From: an uncultured Algibacter sp.
GTDB taxonomy: Bacteria > Bacteroidota > Bacteroidia > Flavobacteriales > Flavobacteriaceae
Reading direction: 5' to 3'
DNA length: 32,742 nucleotides
NCBI GenBank assembly: GCA_938003745.1
Contig: CALKXS010000085.1
Coordinates: 1-32,742, forward strand
Shown here: in pieces, positions 8,624-17,037 of the stretch
How positions within the stretch are numbered: position 1 is the first letter of the stretch
Layout of the letters: every line of letters starts with the position of its first letter
Program-made: the position numbers and the translations under genes
The notes under the pieces: generated by a model
What the model saw: only the letters and a program-made list of their open reading frames with translations
Databases searched by the model: none
Told to the model about the DNA's origin: nothing

Positions 8624-9916
8624 TTGATAAATTTTAAAAAAAAAATACAAAACAATCTTCTTTTAAAAATAACATCTTTGAATTCGATAGTTATTTTAAT
8701 AAGGCTAGTCGTTTCTTTATTTATTCAGAGATTACTTGCTCTTACAGTGGGAGAGATTGGTATTTCTAAGATAGGACAATTGAGAAACTTATTAGGGATT
8801 ATGACAAGTTCATCATCGTTAGGAGTTTTTAATGGAGTAGTGAAATATGTGTCAGAGTATAAGGAAGATAACAGTAAGCTTAAAGCATTGTTTTCAACTG
8901 TTTTTATGTTTTTGTTTATAGGTTCTTTTATAACGTCTATAATTATTTTTTTTAGTTCATCGTTTATTGCTAATACTCTTTTTGGAAATGATGAATTTAC
9001 TAGTTTAATAAAGGTTTTAGCCTTAATGGCTCCAACTATTGGTATTAATAGGGTTTTTTCTGGAGTAATTAATGGTTTATCAGAATATAAAAAGTTAACA
9101 AAAATTGAATTTTCAAGTTATTTAGTGTCAGTCATCATGCTTGTGCTATTTCTTTATTATTTTAAACTTGAAGGCGTATTGTTTTCTATCGTTTTGACAC
9201 CAATCATACAATTAGGAATCATTATTTATGTTTTTGGATCAACACTAAAAAAACATATTAAAGTTAAGTTTGGTCAAGTTCCTTTTTTTAAAGAAATTTT
9301 AGCATTTACATTAATGTCAATAGTATCTACGGTATTGTTAAATTATCTAGAATTAGATATCAGGACAATGATTTCTAATGAGATTAATATAAACGAAGCC
9401 GGTTATTGGACCGCAATGAATTTTATTTCTAAGAATTATATGGCATTTTCGTCAAGCCTATTTACACTTTATGTAATTCCTAAGTTTGCAAGAATATATG
9501 ATAGTAAGTTTTTTATAAAAGAAGTTGTTAATATATATAAAACTTTATTACCCCTTTTTGGACTAGGAATGATTTTAGTATATGTCTTTAGAAACTTTGT
9601 AATAGATCTTGTTTATCCTAATTTCACAGGAATGGAAGGCTTGTTTAAATGGCAATTGTTGGGCGATTTTGTAAGGTTAGCAACATTGGTTCTTTCTCAC
9701 CAATTCTTAGCAAAGAAAATGGTGAAAAGTTTTATTATTACAGAGCTTATGTCTTTATCATTATTTTATGCTTTTTCTAAATATTTTGTTGTAATTTATG
9801 GTGCAGAAGGTGTGGTAATGGCTCATTTTTATAGATATGTAATATATTTTATAATTGTAATTGTAGCCGTTTGGTTCTATTTTAAAAAACAAAATAATAT
9901 TAATCTTAATGAATAA
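8624..9916 (+). CDS. Wzx-type polysaccharide flippase (second copy)
   Basis: A 430-residue polytopic protein clearly paralogous to the flippase at 5120: LLKITSLNSIVILIRLVVSL at the start, LGVFNGVVKYVSEYKEDNSK, AGYWTAMNFISKNYM (aligning with AGFWEAMNRISKYYL) and WQLLGDFVRLATLVLSHQFL near the C-terminus. Again the start codon is TTG; no in-frame ATG occurs until about codon 60, so TTG is needed for a complete first helix. It begins 26 bases after the aminotransferase and overlaps the next gene by 8 bases. Two divergent flippases in one cluster may serve two glycans or reflect acquisition of a second cassette. Confidence 0.85.
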   Translation: MINFKKKIQNNLLLKITSLNSIVILIRLVVSLFIQRLLALTVGEIGISKIGQLRNLLGIMTSSSSLGVFNGVVKYVSEYKEDNSKLKALFSTVFMFLFIGSFITSIIIFFSSSFIANTLFGNDEFTSLIKVLALMAPTIGINRVFSGVINGLSEYKKLTKIEFSSYLVSVIMLVLFLYYFKLEGVLFSIVLTPIIQLGIIIYVFGSTLKKHIKVKFGQVPFFKEILAFTLMSIVSTVLLNYLELDIRTMISNEININEAGYWTAMNFISKNYMAFSSSLFTLYVIPKFARIYDSKFFIKEVVNIYKTLLPLFGLGMILVYVFRNFVIDLVYPNFTGMEGLFKWQLLGDFVRLATLVLSHQFLAKKMVKSFIITELMSLSLFYAFSKYFVVIYGAEGVVMAHFYRYVIYFIIVIVAVWFYFKKQNNINLNE

Positions 9917-10742
9917 AATTTGCAAAATTTTTATTGATGATAAACTTTATGAGTTTGAGGTTAAAGGCGATTTTTTTTGGGGAGAAGATAAATTGTTGTT
10001 TAATGTAAAGGATAGTGTGATTTCTAAAATGATATGGAGAGATAAAGGTTATGGTATTGTAAATACTTTTATTAAAGATGAGTTTTTTAAGCTAAAATCA
10101 TCAGTAAAGGATAATATTATTAAAGCTATAGAATTATCAAATATTGACTTTAATAAATCTACATTTACTCTAGATAAATATCATGAAATAGTTGATACAG
10201 ACCTAAAACATAATAAGGTAATAGATGTTACTAGAAATTTAGAAAATACTGATTTTGATTTCGATATTGAAGTGTTAGCCAAAAGAGTAGGTAATATTTT
10301 AGGTTATAAACTTACGTCTTGGGTTGAAGAGTTGCAAAAATCACACATTCAGATACGTATTAGTAGGCCTAATTCACTAGATATAAACCCGCCGCATAGA
10401 GATGGTTATTTAAGTTTTTGGGAAGATATTATTAATGTTTGGATTCCTATTGAAGGCTGCAATGAAAATTCATCATTGCCTGTTTTTTCAGGAAGTCATT
10501 TAATTAATGAAAGCGATATTTTAAGAACAAAAAGCAAAGGAGCTGAGATTAACGGAAATGTATATAATGTACCATGTATTATTGAAACCAAGGATGAAGA
10601 TATTAAAATGGTAAGACCAAATCCTAAGGAAGGAGAAATACTTATTTTTACACCTTTTTTAATTCATGGAGCAGGTGTAAATAAAAATAAAAATATTACT
10701 AGAGTGTCTCTAGAATTAAGGTTTCCTCGAATTAATAATTAA
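9909..10742 (+). CDS. Phytanoyl-CoA dioxygenase-like 2-oxoglutarate/Fe(II) oxygenase
   Basis: A 277-residue protein with the jelly-roll oxygenase signature in the C-terminal half: HIQIRISRPNS, then NPPHRDG with iron ligands His163 and Asp165, NVWIPIEG, LPVFSGSHL (a substrate-loop motif of the PhyH group), distal His253 in LIHGAGVNKN, and Arg265 in TRVSLELRF as probable 2-oxoglutarate ligand. It would hydroxylate or otherwise oxidise a small molecule. Residues 1-120 are not recognised and could be a separate substrate-binding region. Overlap with the flippase gene by 8 bases argues it belongs to glycan tailoring. The substrate is not known. Confidence 0.7.
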   Translation: MNKICKIFIDDKLYEFEVKGDFFWGEDKLLFNVKDSVISKMIWRDKGYGIVNTFIKDEFFKLKSSVKDNIIKAIELSNIDFNKSTFTLDKYHEIVDTDLKHNKVIDVTRNLENTDFDFDIEVLAKRVGNILGYKLTSWVEELQKSHIQIRISRPNSLDINPPHRDGYLSFWEDIINVWIPIEGCNENSSLPVFSGSHLINESDILRTKSKGAEINGNVYNVPCIIETKDEDIKMVRPNPKEGEILIFTPFLIHGAGVNKNKNITRVSLELRFPRINN

Positions 10743-10893
10743 CTTTGTGATTACAGAGTTCTTAAATTTAACTCTAAGTAACTTGTAGTGATATCTATGG
10801 CATTATGCTTTTATATGTATATTACAAAAAAAGCAGTTTTACCAATTAGCAAGAATATAATTAGTATAGTAATGGCAAAAAATAATAGATGAG

Positions 10894-11292
10894 ATGAAAG
10901 GTATTGAGTTAATAAAGATTCCCAAGGTTTCAGATATTAGAGGGAGTATAGGTGTTGTTGAAAAAGATATGATTCCTTTTAAAATAAATAGAGTTTATTA
11001 TTTGTACGATGTTCCACATGATGCATATAGAGGTGGGCATGCACATAAAAATTTAACACAGTTTTTAATTGCATTAAGTGGTAGTTTTGATGTGCACTTA
11101 AATAATGGTAAAGAGAAAATTAAAATTAATTTAAATAAACCTAATAAAGGATTACTTATTAAGTCTGGAGTCTGGAGAGAAATTGATAATTTTTCTTCTG
11201 GTTCAGTATGCTTAGTTTTAGCTTCGGAAGTATATGATGAAAGTGATTATATAAGAGATTATGATAGTTTTAAGCTGTTTGTAGAGGGGTGA
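10894..11292 (+). CDS. fdtA: dTDP-4-oxo-6-deoxyglucose 3,4-ketoisomerase (FdtA/QdtA/WxcM-like cupin)
   Basis: A 132-residue cupin enzyme that moves the keto group from C4 to C3 of dTDP-4-keto-6-deoxyglucose. Motifs: KVSDIRGSIGVVEK, then VYYLYDVPHDAYRGGHAHKN, where RGGHAH carries the catalytic histidine pair of the FdtA/QdtA family, then LIALSGSFDVHLNNG and a C-terminal YDESDYIRDYDSF segment. Length matches single-domain members (about 135). The product is the substrate of a FdtB-type aminotransferase, found at 7497. A 151-base gap without recognisable signals separates it from the oxygenase gene. Its 3' end overlaps the convergent glycosyltransferase gene by 23 bases. Fuc3N versus Qui3N stereochemistry cannot be decided by eye. 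Confidence 0.85.
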   Translation: MKGIELIKIPKVSDIRGSIGVVEKDMIPFKINRVYYLYDVPHDAYRGGHAHKNLTQFLIALSGSFDVHLNNGKEKIKINLNKPNKGLLIKSGVWREIDNFSSGSVCLVLASEVYDESDYIRDYDSFKLFVEG

Positions 11293-12430
11293 TTTGTGGC
11301 AGCCATTTATCAAGGTACATTTGCGCACATTTTATATGATTATGTTCTTTTTTAATAAAATTTCGTGCATTATTAGAAATTTTTGTTATTTCTTCTGGGT
11401 TTAAAATCAACCATTCTAATTTTTGAGCTATTTTGTTAGCGTCTGGTAGAGCATTTATAGCAATTGTATTCTCCTCTAAATTGTAATAATCGAGCCATTC
11501 TTGCTCTGCACCAGTAAACACAACTTTCCCTTTAGCCATGGCCTCAAGTGCATTAAAACCTTGATCATAAGCATACACTTGGTCTAGAAGAATATGAGCT
11601 TCATCAAATTTCGTTATATATTCAAGGTAAGGAAGACTTTCAACTGTTAATATTTTTATGCGATTTCCATACTTTTTTTTGACAATATCTAGAGCATCCT
11701 CAAATATGTTATTTCCTTTTTTTAAATAATTAAGTCTATTTATACCATGAAATATAATAATTTTATTATTTGAGTTTAAAGTGCTTTTTTTAAAATTATT
11801 AATATTAACAGGGTTTGGAACCATACCTAGATATTTTTGTTTACCTTCTAAGGGAATGTGATAATCTAAATCTGACGCAATAATCCCTTTTATGTTTTTT
11901 AATATAAATTTGTGTAAATTTTTATACGGATTAGTTATGTACATAAATATGAAACGGAAATCTTTTTTTGACGCTCTTTTCTCAAAAAAAGGAGTTAATA
12001 TTGAATATCTGAATTTCTTTGAATATGCATAATTAACACTGATGTAGTCTGTGCCACAGGACAATAAGAAAACATTAGGGTTATGTTCAAAAATAAAAGA
12101 TAATAGCTGTGTTTCTATTTTAGGTCCTGCAGAAAAAGGGCTTTCGTTTATTAATTGAACTACATCAAAGTTTTGTAATTTACTTTTATGAATGTTAAAT
12201 TGCTTTTTTGTTTGTAATGCCGTTAGGTCTATAGAGGTCAATCTATAAATTATATTTTTTATTAAACACATTATTCCCGTTGAATAATATCTTTTAATAT
12301 TAATATCAACAAATCTTTTTTTAAAGCCGTCTCCAAGTCCAACAACTAAAACTTCATGATTTAAGGCTTCTAGACCTTCTTTTAATGTATAATGGGATGA
12401 GTTATATTCTCCTAATAATAAAATCCTCAT
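11270..12430 (-). CDS. Glycosyltransferase, GT4-like (GT-B fold)
   Basis: A 386-residue retaining-type glycosyltransferase. The N-terminal half starts MRILLLGEYNSSHYTLKEGL with a GT-B Rossmann strand and substrate loop; the C-terminal half has IIIFHGINRLNYLKKG (nucleotide-sugar domain start), DEAHILLDQVYAYDQGFNAL and LEAMAKGKVVFTGAEQ around 276-310, where the second part is the conserved E-x7-like donor-binding region of GT4 enzymes. No membrane segment is seen, so it probably acts at the inner face of the cytoplasmic membrane. It is convergent with fdtA (23-base overlap of coding ends) and divergent from the GT2 gene at 12466 with only 35 bases between start codons. Confidence 0.75.
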   Translation of the reverse strand: MRILLLGEYNSSHYTLKEGLEALNHEVLVVGLGDGFKKRFVDINIKRYYSTGIMCLIKNIIYRLTSIDLTALQTKKQFNIHKSKLQNFDVVQLINESPFSAGPKIETQLLSFIFEHNPNVFLLSCGTDYISVNYAYSKKFRYSILTPFFEKRASKKDFRFIFMYITNPYKNLHKFILKNIKGIIASDLDYHIPLEGKQKYLGMVPNPVNINNFKKSTLNSNNKIIIFHGINRLNYLKKGNNIFEDALDIVKKKYGNRIKILTVESLPYLEYITKFDEAHILLDQVYAYDQGFNALEAMAKGKVVFTGAEQEWLDYYNLEENTIAINALPDANKIAQKLEWLILNPEEITKISNNARNFIKKEHNHIKCAQMYLDKWLPQITPLQTA

Positions 12431-12439
12431 TTTATTTTA

Positions 12440-12458
12440 TAAATTTGTTTCAAAGATA
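12440..12458. promoter_or_regulatory. Back-to-back -7 elements between divergent glycosyltransferase genes
   Basis: The 35-base gap holds TAAATTTG on the plus strand (12440-12447), 18 bases before the ATG at 12466, and TATCTTTG on the minus strand (12458-12451), 20 bases before the ATG at 12430. Both fit TAnnTTTG. The -33 regions would lie inside the opposite genes and show no clear TTG, so these are candidates only. Confidence 0.4.
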
Positions 12459-12465
12459 GTTTTTA

Positions 12466-13311
12466 ATGTTAAGCACTGAAAGTAAAGATATAAATATAGA
12501 AATACTTATTTCGACAGTGGATAAAATATCTATGTCTTTTCTTGAAGAAATGTTCCCATTCTCTCATTATTCTAATTATAATATTTTAATAGTGAACCAA
12601 ACAACAGAGAGTAATATTTTAGCATCAGACTATAAATGCGTTAGGGTTGTGAATTCATTTAAGAAAGGGTTAAGTATTAGCCGGAATATTGCATTGCAAA
12701 ACGCAAAATTGGATATATGTTTATTGGCTGATGACGACATCATTTATGATAAATATTTTGAAGAAACGATAAAAGATGCTTTTAAAAAAAATAAGGAAGC
12801 AGATATTATATCTTTTCAAATGGTTAATAGTAAAGGGCTTTTATATAATAAATATCCCAATATCTCTAGGCATAATAAAAAAACAGTAAGAACAGCAAAT
12901 TCAGTAGTTATTGCTTTTAAAAGAAAATCAATAATAAAAAGATCTGTTATGTTTAATACTAATTTTGGATTGGGAGCCATTTTTGAAACTGCAGATGAGT
13001 ATCTATTTTTAAGAAGTGCTTTAAGGAATAATTTGAAGATTTTTTTTGAGCCAAAAGTCATATTAAAGCATCCATGTTTTAGTTCAGGAAAAGCAGTTTC
13101 TAGTGATAAGATCATTTTTGCTAGAAGTGCCGTTTTTTATAAATATAATGGAGTGCTAACTTATTTAAAATTGTGGCATCATCTTTTTTTGTTATTAAAA
13201 AGCAATGATTTAATGTTTAATCAAATTTTTAAAAAATATTATATAGGTATACAAGGCGTTAAAAAATATAGGACTTTGTTGAAAAATGGTTTAGAAAGAA
13301 GAAATAGTTAA
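12466..13311 (+). CDS. Glycosyltransferase, GT2-like
   Basis: A 281-residue GT-A type transferase. It keeps the GT2 landmarks although the first strand is unusual: INIEILISTVDK at the N-terminus, NYNILIVNQTTESN, VVNSFKKGLSISRNIAL (62-77) and the metal-binding ADDD (88-91). Later ETADEYLFLRSALRNN matches the acceptor-side ED/DE region of bacterial GT2s, and ILKHPCFSSGK follows. No membrane helix is obvious. Acceptor and sugar cannot be inferred. It is divergent from the GT4 gene and convergent with the next GT2 gene. Confidence 0.75.
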   Translation: MLSTESKDINIEILISTVDKISMSFLEEMFPFSHYSNYNILIVNQTTESNILASDYKCVRVVNSFKKGLSISRNIALQNAKLDICLLADDDIIYDKYFEETIKDAFKKNKEADIISFQMVNSKGLLYNKYPNISRHNKKTVRTANSVVIAFKRKSIIKRSVMFNTNFGLGAIFETADEYLFLRSALRNNLKIFFEPKVILKHPCFSSGKAVSSDKIIFARSAVFYKYNGVLTYLKLWHHLFLLLKSNDLMFNQIFKKYYIGIQGVKKYRTLLKNGLERRNS

Positions 13312-13312
13312 T

Positions 13313-13338
13313 ATTCATTTTGATATAAAAAAATGAAT
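13313..13338. terminator. Hairpin between convergent glycosyltransferase genes
   Basis: ATTCATTTT (13313-13321) pairs perfectly with AAAATGAAT (13330-13338) around an 8-base loop, starting 2 bases after the GT2 stop at 13311 and ending 12 bases before the convergent gene's stop. The stem is AT-rich, so terminator strength is uncertain. Confidence 0.4.
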
Positions 13339-13349
13339 TACCTTTTTTG

Positions 13350-14288
13350 CTATTTGTGGGCATTTAAGTAAATCCCTGTTTTGAGAAGAATATATTGAAG
13401 TTTTTTTATGAGTATTAATAAGGCTCTTGGAAACTTTAAAAGTAATTTCTGTTTGAAATTTAAGTTATTTAAATAAATGTCTTGTTTTGTCTTCTTATAA
13501 AGTTGTTTTTCTCTGTTCATTTTACATCTTAAAGCTATAGCATATCTGTTAACATCCAAGTATAGTTTTAACGATTTATTTAGTTTTTCGTGTTCAGAAA
13601 AGCTATTAATAAATACATATCTAATTTCATTGAGCTCTTTTTTCGAAAGGCTGTTATTTACATTAAACCTATAAGAAATTGTGATAGAAGGATTGAAGGA
13701 TACGTTGTGATTTAAAGCAAATCTAATCCATAAATCTAAATCTTGTCCTGTGATTAGTTTTTCATTAAAACCTCCAATTTTATTGAATTTTTCTTTTGAA
13801 AAAGAAACTGCCGACGTCCATGCAACAGAGTTTATTATACTGGCTTTAAAATAATCCTTTACTATGAGTGGTTCTTTTTTGTACTCAAAGTTTAAAACTG
13901 CATTGCTTTTTTTATTTTTATTATAAATTATTTCATAATTGTTACAAAACAAAGCTGCTTTAGGAAACAAATTTATTTGTTTTTTTAATTCTTTTAAATG
14001 ATTTTCATACCATAAATCATCAGCATCTATAAGAGCAATATATTTGCCTTTAGATTTTTTTACACCAACGTTTCTTGTAATGGAAACACCTAGATTTTTT
14101 TGTTTAAATAGTTTTATTCTATCATCCTTAATTTGTGATACTATTTTGTAACCATTGTCAGTACTACCATCATCAATAATTATGATTTCAAAATTAGCAA
14201 ATGATTGATTAAGAACACTGTTTAAAGTATCCAAAATATAGTTCTCTTTATTATATAAAGGAATTATAATAGAAAAGAAAGGTTTCAT
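13350..14288 (-). CDS. Glycosyltransferase, GT2 family
   Basis: A 312-residue classic GT2 enzyme: FFSIIIPLYNKENYILDTL at the start, IDDGSTD (38-44) for nucleotide binding, NLGVSITRNVG (65-75), the metal-binding DADD (88-91), and GQDLDLWIRFALN for the catalytic/acceptor region. The last 60 residues are basic and hydrophobic (KQKLLLKFPRALLILIKKLQY) and may attach to the membrane. The ATG overlaps the stop of the upstream GT2 gene (ATGA on the minus strand), so the two are translationally coupled and probably act on the same repeat unit. Confidence 0.85.
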   Translation of the reverse strand: MKPFFSIIIPLYNKENYILDTLNSVLNQSFANFEIIIIDDGSTDNGYKIVSQIKDDRIKLFKQKNLGVSITRNVGVKKSKGKYIALIDADDLWYENHLKELKKQINLFPKAALFCNNYEIIYNKNKKSNAVLNFEYKKEPLIVKDYFKASIINSVAWTSAVSFSKEKFNKIGGFNEKLITGQDLDLWIRFALNHNVSFNPSITISYRFNVNNSLSKKELNEIRYVFINSFSEHEKLNKSLKLYLDVNRYAIALRCKMNREKQLYKKTKQDIYLNNLNFKQKLLLKFPRALLILIKKLQYILLKTGIYLNAHK

Positions 14289-15175
14289 TTTTTTAAATTG
14301 ATATTACAAAAATAGCTTAGTCTGAATAAGTTGAATATATTTAATGATGGAGTTTCTGAGGTTAAATTTATTTTAAAAAAAGGATAAAGTAATTTGTGAA
14401 TTATAGAAAATAAATAATGCAATTTATACCTTTTTAGTTTAATGAAAATGTTTAAAAAGGTAATAAAGTTTGGATCAACTATTTTTTTTGTATAAATATA
14501 ATTTAAGTTCTCTAATGATTTGTGCATCTTGTGAAAAAATACATGATTTAAATCTACATCTCCATGTAAAATGCTGTTTTCAATATGCTCTATAGAGGCG
14601 CTTTGCATACTTAAATTATATGCGAAAATTGTATCTTCGTGCCCGTATTTAGTTATTTTGTTGTTAAACTGGACTTTATTAAAAATAGTTTTCTTTATAA
14701 GCGTGTTGTTAAATAAAATAGACTTGTACTTTTTTTTTGAGCGGTTTATAGCGTTACAGTCTTCATGGTATATACCATATTTCCAACGAAGTTTACGTTT
14801 GTTTTCCGTTTTCTTAGGATGAACTCTTCCTCCGTAAGCAACATCAGGATTATTTTTTAATACTTTAACATAATTATTGATAAACGCATCATTAATTATT
14901 TTTGAATCACCATCTATGAATAATAAAAAATCATATTTAGCAAGTTTGGCTAAATTATTTCTATTAATACTTAAGCCAACATTTGTTGATGATGCTATAA
15001 ATTGTCCGTTAATTAACGTGTTTATTTTTTCGTTTTCCATATTTATGAAAGATTTAGATCCATCATCTATACAAATTATTTCAAAATCAATATTGTTTTT
15101 TATAGCTAGTTTTTCAACATCACTGGCTAAGGGAAACACATTGTAATTATATGTAGGTATAAGTATTGAAATCAT
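14285..15175 (-). CDS. Glycosyltransferase, GT2 family
   Basis: A 296-residue GT2 enzyme: MISILIPTYNYNVFPLASDV, then IDDGS (36-40), STNVGLSINRNNLAK (63-77), metal-binding DGD (88-90), and GHEDTIFAYNL, the ED motif typical of GT2. The PTYN start with F-PLA pattern suits the subgroup that often carries the wcaA/EpsJ-type domain. The C-terminal 90 residues are basic and aromatic. First gene of a two-gene minus-strand pair; the 100-base divergent gap to the oxygenase at 15276 shows no clear TAnnTTTG element on either strand. Confidence 0.85.
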   Translation of the reverse strand: MISILIPTYNYNVFPLASDVEKLAIKNNIDFEIICIDDGSKSFINMENEKINTLINGQFIASSTNVGLSINRNNLAKLAKYDFLLFIDGDSKIINDAFINNYVKVLKNNPDVAYGGRVHPKKTENKRKLRWKYGIYHEDCNAINRSKKKYKSILFNNTLIKKTIFNKVQFNNKITKYGHEDTIFAYNLSMQSASIEHIENSILHGDVDLNHVFFHKMHKSLENLNYIYTKKIVDPNFITFLNIFIKLKRYKLHYLFSIIHKLLYPFFKINLTSETPSLNIFNLFRLSYFCNINLKK

Positions 15176-15275
15176 AAAATGAGAATAGATTGTAAAAATA
15201 ATGTTTTTAATCCTTTATTAGTCTTTTGTTTAAAAAGTTATAAATTACCAAGATTATTCAATATGAATTAGTATT

Positions 15276-16088
15276 ATGAGAAGTAATGAAATAACGAGAA
15301 TCATTTATAACAATATTAGTAGTAAAAAGAAAAAGTTAATGGAATTGTATAACGATTCTATAAACGATATTGGTTTCTTTTTTATTGATGATTTATTACC
15401 AAAAAAAATAGCATTAGAGTTATTTAAAGTATTTCCTGATAAGTCGGAGATGAAATGCTTAAAAAGTATTAGAGAGTATAAATACATCTCTGCACAAATG
15501 GATAGACATAACAACTTGTTAGAAGAAGTACTTTATGCATTTCAGGATAAAGAAATTGTTGATCTAATTGGTGAAATATGTAATGTTGATTCGCTTTATG
15601 CAGATGAGTCTTTATATGCAGGGGGAATATCATTAATGTCTGAAAGTAATTTTTTGAATCCACATTTAGATAATTCTCATGATGCAGAAAGAGAAAGGTG
15701 GCGTGTCTTTAATTTACTTTATTATGTAACTCCAAATTGGAAGATTGAATATGGAGGTAACCTAGAACTTTGGCCAAAAGGACCTAAAAATAATCCTGTA
15801 GTAATTGAAAGTAAATTTAATAGATTAGTTGTTATGGCCACACATCAATCTTCATGGCATTCTGTAGATAAAGTAATTATAGATGAAAAAAGATGCTGTA
15901 TTTCTAATTATTATTTTAGTAATAGTCCCTTAAAATCTGATGATAAATTTCATGTTACAAAATACAGAGGTAGGCCAGAAGAAACTTTAAAAAATCTTGT
16001 CTTAGATTTTGATGCAAGTTTAAGAATGTTACTAAGGAAGTTTTTAAAGAAAGGGATTAGGAAAAACTCACATGTTTATAAAAAATAA
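15276..16088 (+). CDS. 2-oxoglutarate/Fe(II) oxygenase, prolyl-4-hydroxylase-like
   Basis: A 270-residue protein with the P4H-type facial triad: NPHLDNSHD gives His130 and Asp132, QSSWHSVDKV gives distal His195, and Arg206 in KRCCISNYYFS is the probable 2-oxoglutarate ligand. WRVFNLLYYVTPNW followed by YGGNLELWP is the typical strand-turn preceding the distal histidine in this group. It is unrelated in detail to the PhyH-like oxygenase at 9909, so the island carries two different oxygenase types. Family relatives occur in polysaccharide clusters, where the substrate is mostly unknown. Orientation is opposite to the GT2 pair and to the decayed gene that follows. Confidence 0.75.
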   Translation: MRSNEITRIIYNNISSKKKKLMELYNDSINDIGFFFIDDLLPKKIALELFKVFPDKSEMKCLKSIREYKYISAQMDRHNNLLEEVLYAFQDKEIVDLIGEICNVDSLYADESLYAGGISLMSESNFLNPHLDNSHDAERERWRVFNLLYYVTPNWKIEYGGNLELWPKGPKNNPVVIESKFNRLVVMATHQSSWHSVDKVIIDEKRCCISNYYFSNSPLKSDDKFHVTKYRGRPEETLKNLVLDFDASLRMLLRKFLKKGIRKNSHVYKK

Positions 16089-16454
16089 TTCTTTGGCAGT
16101 TGCCTTAACCGATTTTAGAGAAACATCAGTACATAATATTTCTTCAAAATTATTATGAGCAGCAAATTTTAATTTATAGTGATAATTTTCGTTAGCTAAA
16201 TAGAGCATTCTTAGATTTTTTATCTTTTAAATACATGTTCATGGTGAATTCTTTTGATATTTGACTTTTCGTTACCTGTCATTGATAAATTATGTTTCTC
16301 TCCTATTTTGGAATTATCTGCCAATTTCAAGATTGTGTATCAATATGATTAAAGGTGCTTTTTGCACGCTTAACTTTGTTTAAGTTTGACATAGCTATAA
16401 ATAAATATCATCTAGAGTTATTAATCGTAACATATATTTAGTCTTATAACAGTT
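16089..16454. other. Non-coding, apparently decayed stretch
   Basis: About 365 bases without an intact gene. On the minus strand two short open stretches remain: one of 46 codons beginning at 16208 (MLYLANENYHYKLKFAAHNN...) that runs to TGA at 16068-16070 inside the end of the oxygenase gene on the other strand, and one upstream containing MTGNEKSNIKRIHHEHVFKR. Neither has a recognisable motif and they are in different frames, consistent with a broken minus-strand gene beside the methyltransferase remnant, but this is only an inference. Confidence 0.4.
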
Positions 16455-17037
16455 TCAGAAGATTGGAATCCTTTTAAATATAACAGTTTCATTTTGTTTA
16501 AAGTTTATTATAGTTGTTTTTAAACCTGCTTTAATTAATCTTTTTTTAGTTTATGTATAGAGTATATTCTAACATGGTCATTTTTTCCAAAATGTTTCTC
16601 GCGCTCTATAAGAGATGTAATTGTGTAGTCTCCATAAATATCACCTCCTTTATAGGGAGTATTCTTTTAGGGTTTAAAACTCTGTATAACTCATATATTG
16701 ATTTTTTATCATTAATTATATGTTTAAGTATGTGATAGCATATTATTAAATCATTTTTTTTGGGGTTGATTGATATTTGTAATATCAAACTTATAGTCGG
16801 CTAGAAATTCATCTTCAAAGTCTGTATTAAATAATGTAAAGATTGTTTTTTTCATCTATCTATATATTTCTAGATGTATAAAAATGTAGAACATTTCCTT
16901 TTAAGTTATTATCTTTACTAATAAGATTCTGTAATCGCTTAGTTCTTGGTAAACTCTCGCAAAATCTACATAAAAAATCTTTGTTTGTTATTACAAATGT
17001 TGCAATGGCGTTTGTTTCCTTTATAAAAAAGGATCAT
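16455..17037 (-). pseudogene. Decayed class I SAM-dependent methyltransferase
   Basis: Read on the minus strand in shifting frames, a complete methyltransferase order is visible: HCNICNN and CRFCESLPRTKR (a cysteine-rich N-terminus common in glycan-cluster methyltransferases), GNVLHF (position of motif I), ADYKFDITNIN, NDLIICYHILKHIINDKKSI (motif II region, normally CxHVLEH), YELYRVLNPK, GDIYGDYTITS, EREKHFGKNDHVRIYS, LIKAGLKTTIINFKQNETV, and a stop at 16455-16457. At least four frame changes or stops interrupt it, for example TAG after NVLHFYTSRNI, TGA after NQPQKK, and a one-base loss in an A-tract near 16550. The start at 17037 is approximate. It would have belonged to the glycan island. 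Confidence 0.75.

Noticed and set aside
12816-13115. Minus-strand open frame of 99 codons inside the GT2 gene
   Set aside because: It is antisense to a clear GT2 protein and shows no motif or start context; similar antisense frames at 14571-14822, 14877-15146 and 17226-17543 were rejected for the same reason.
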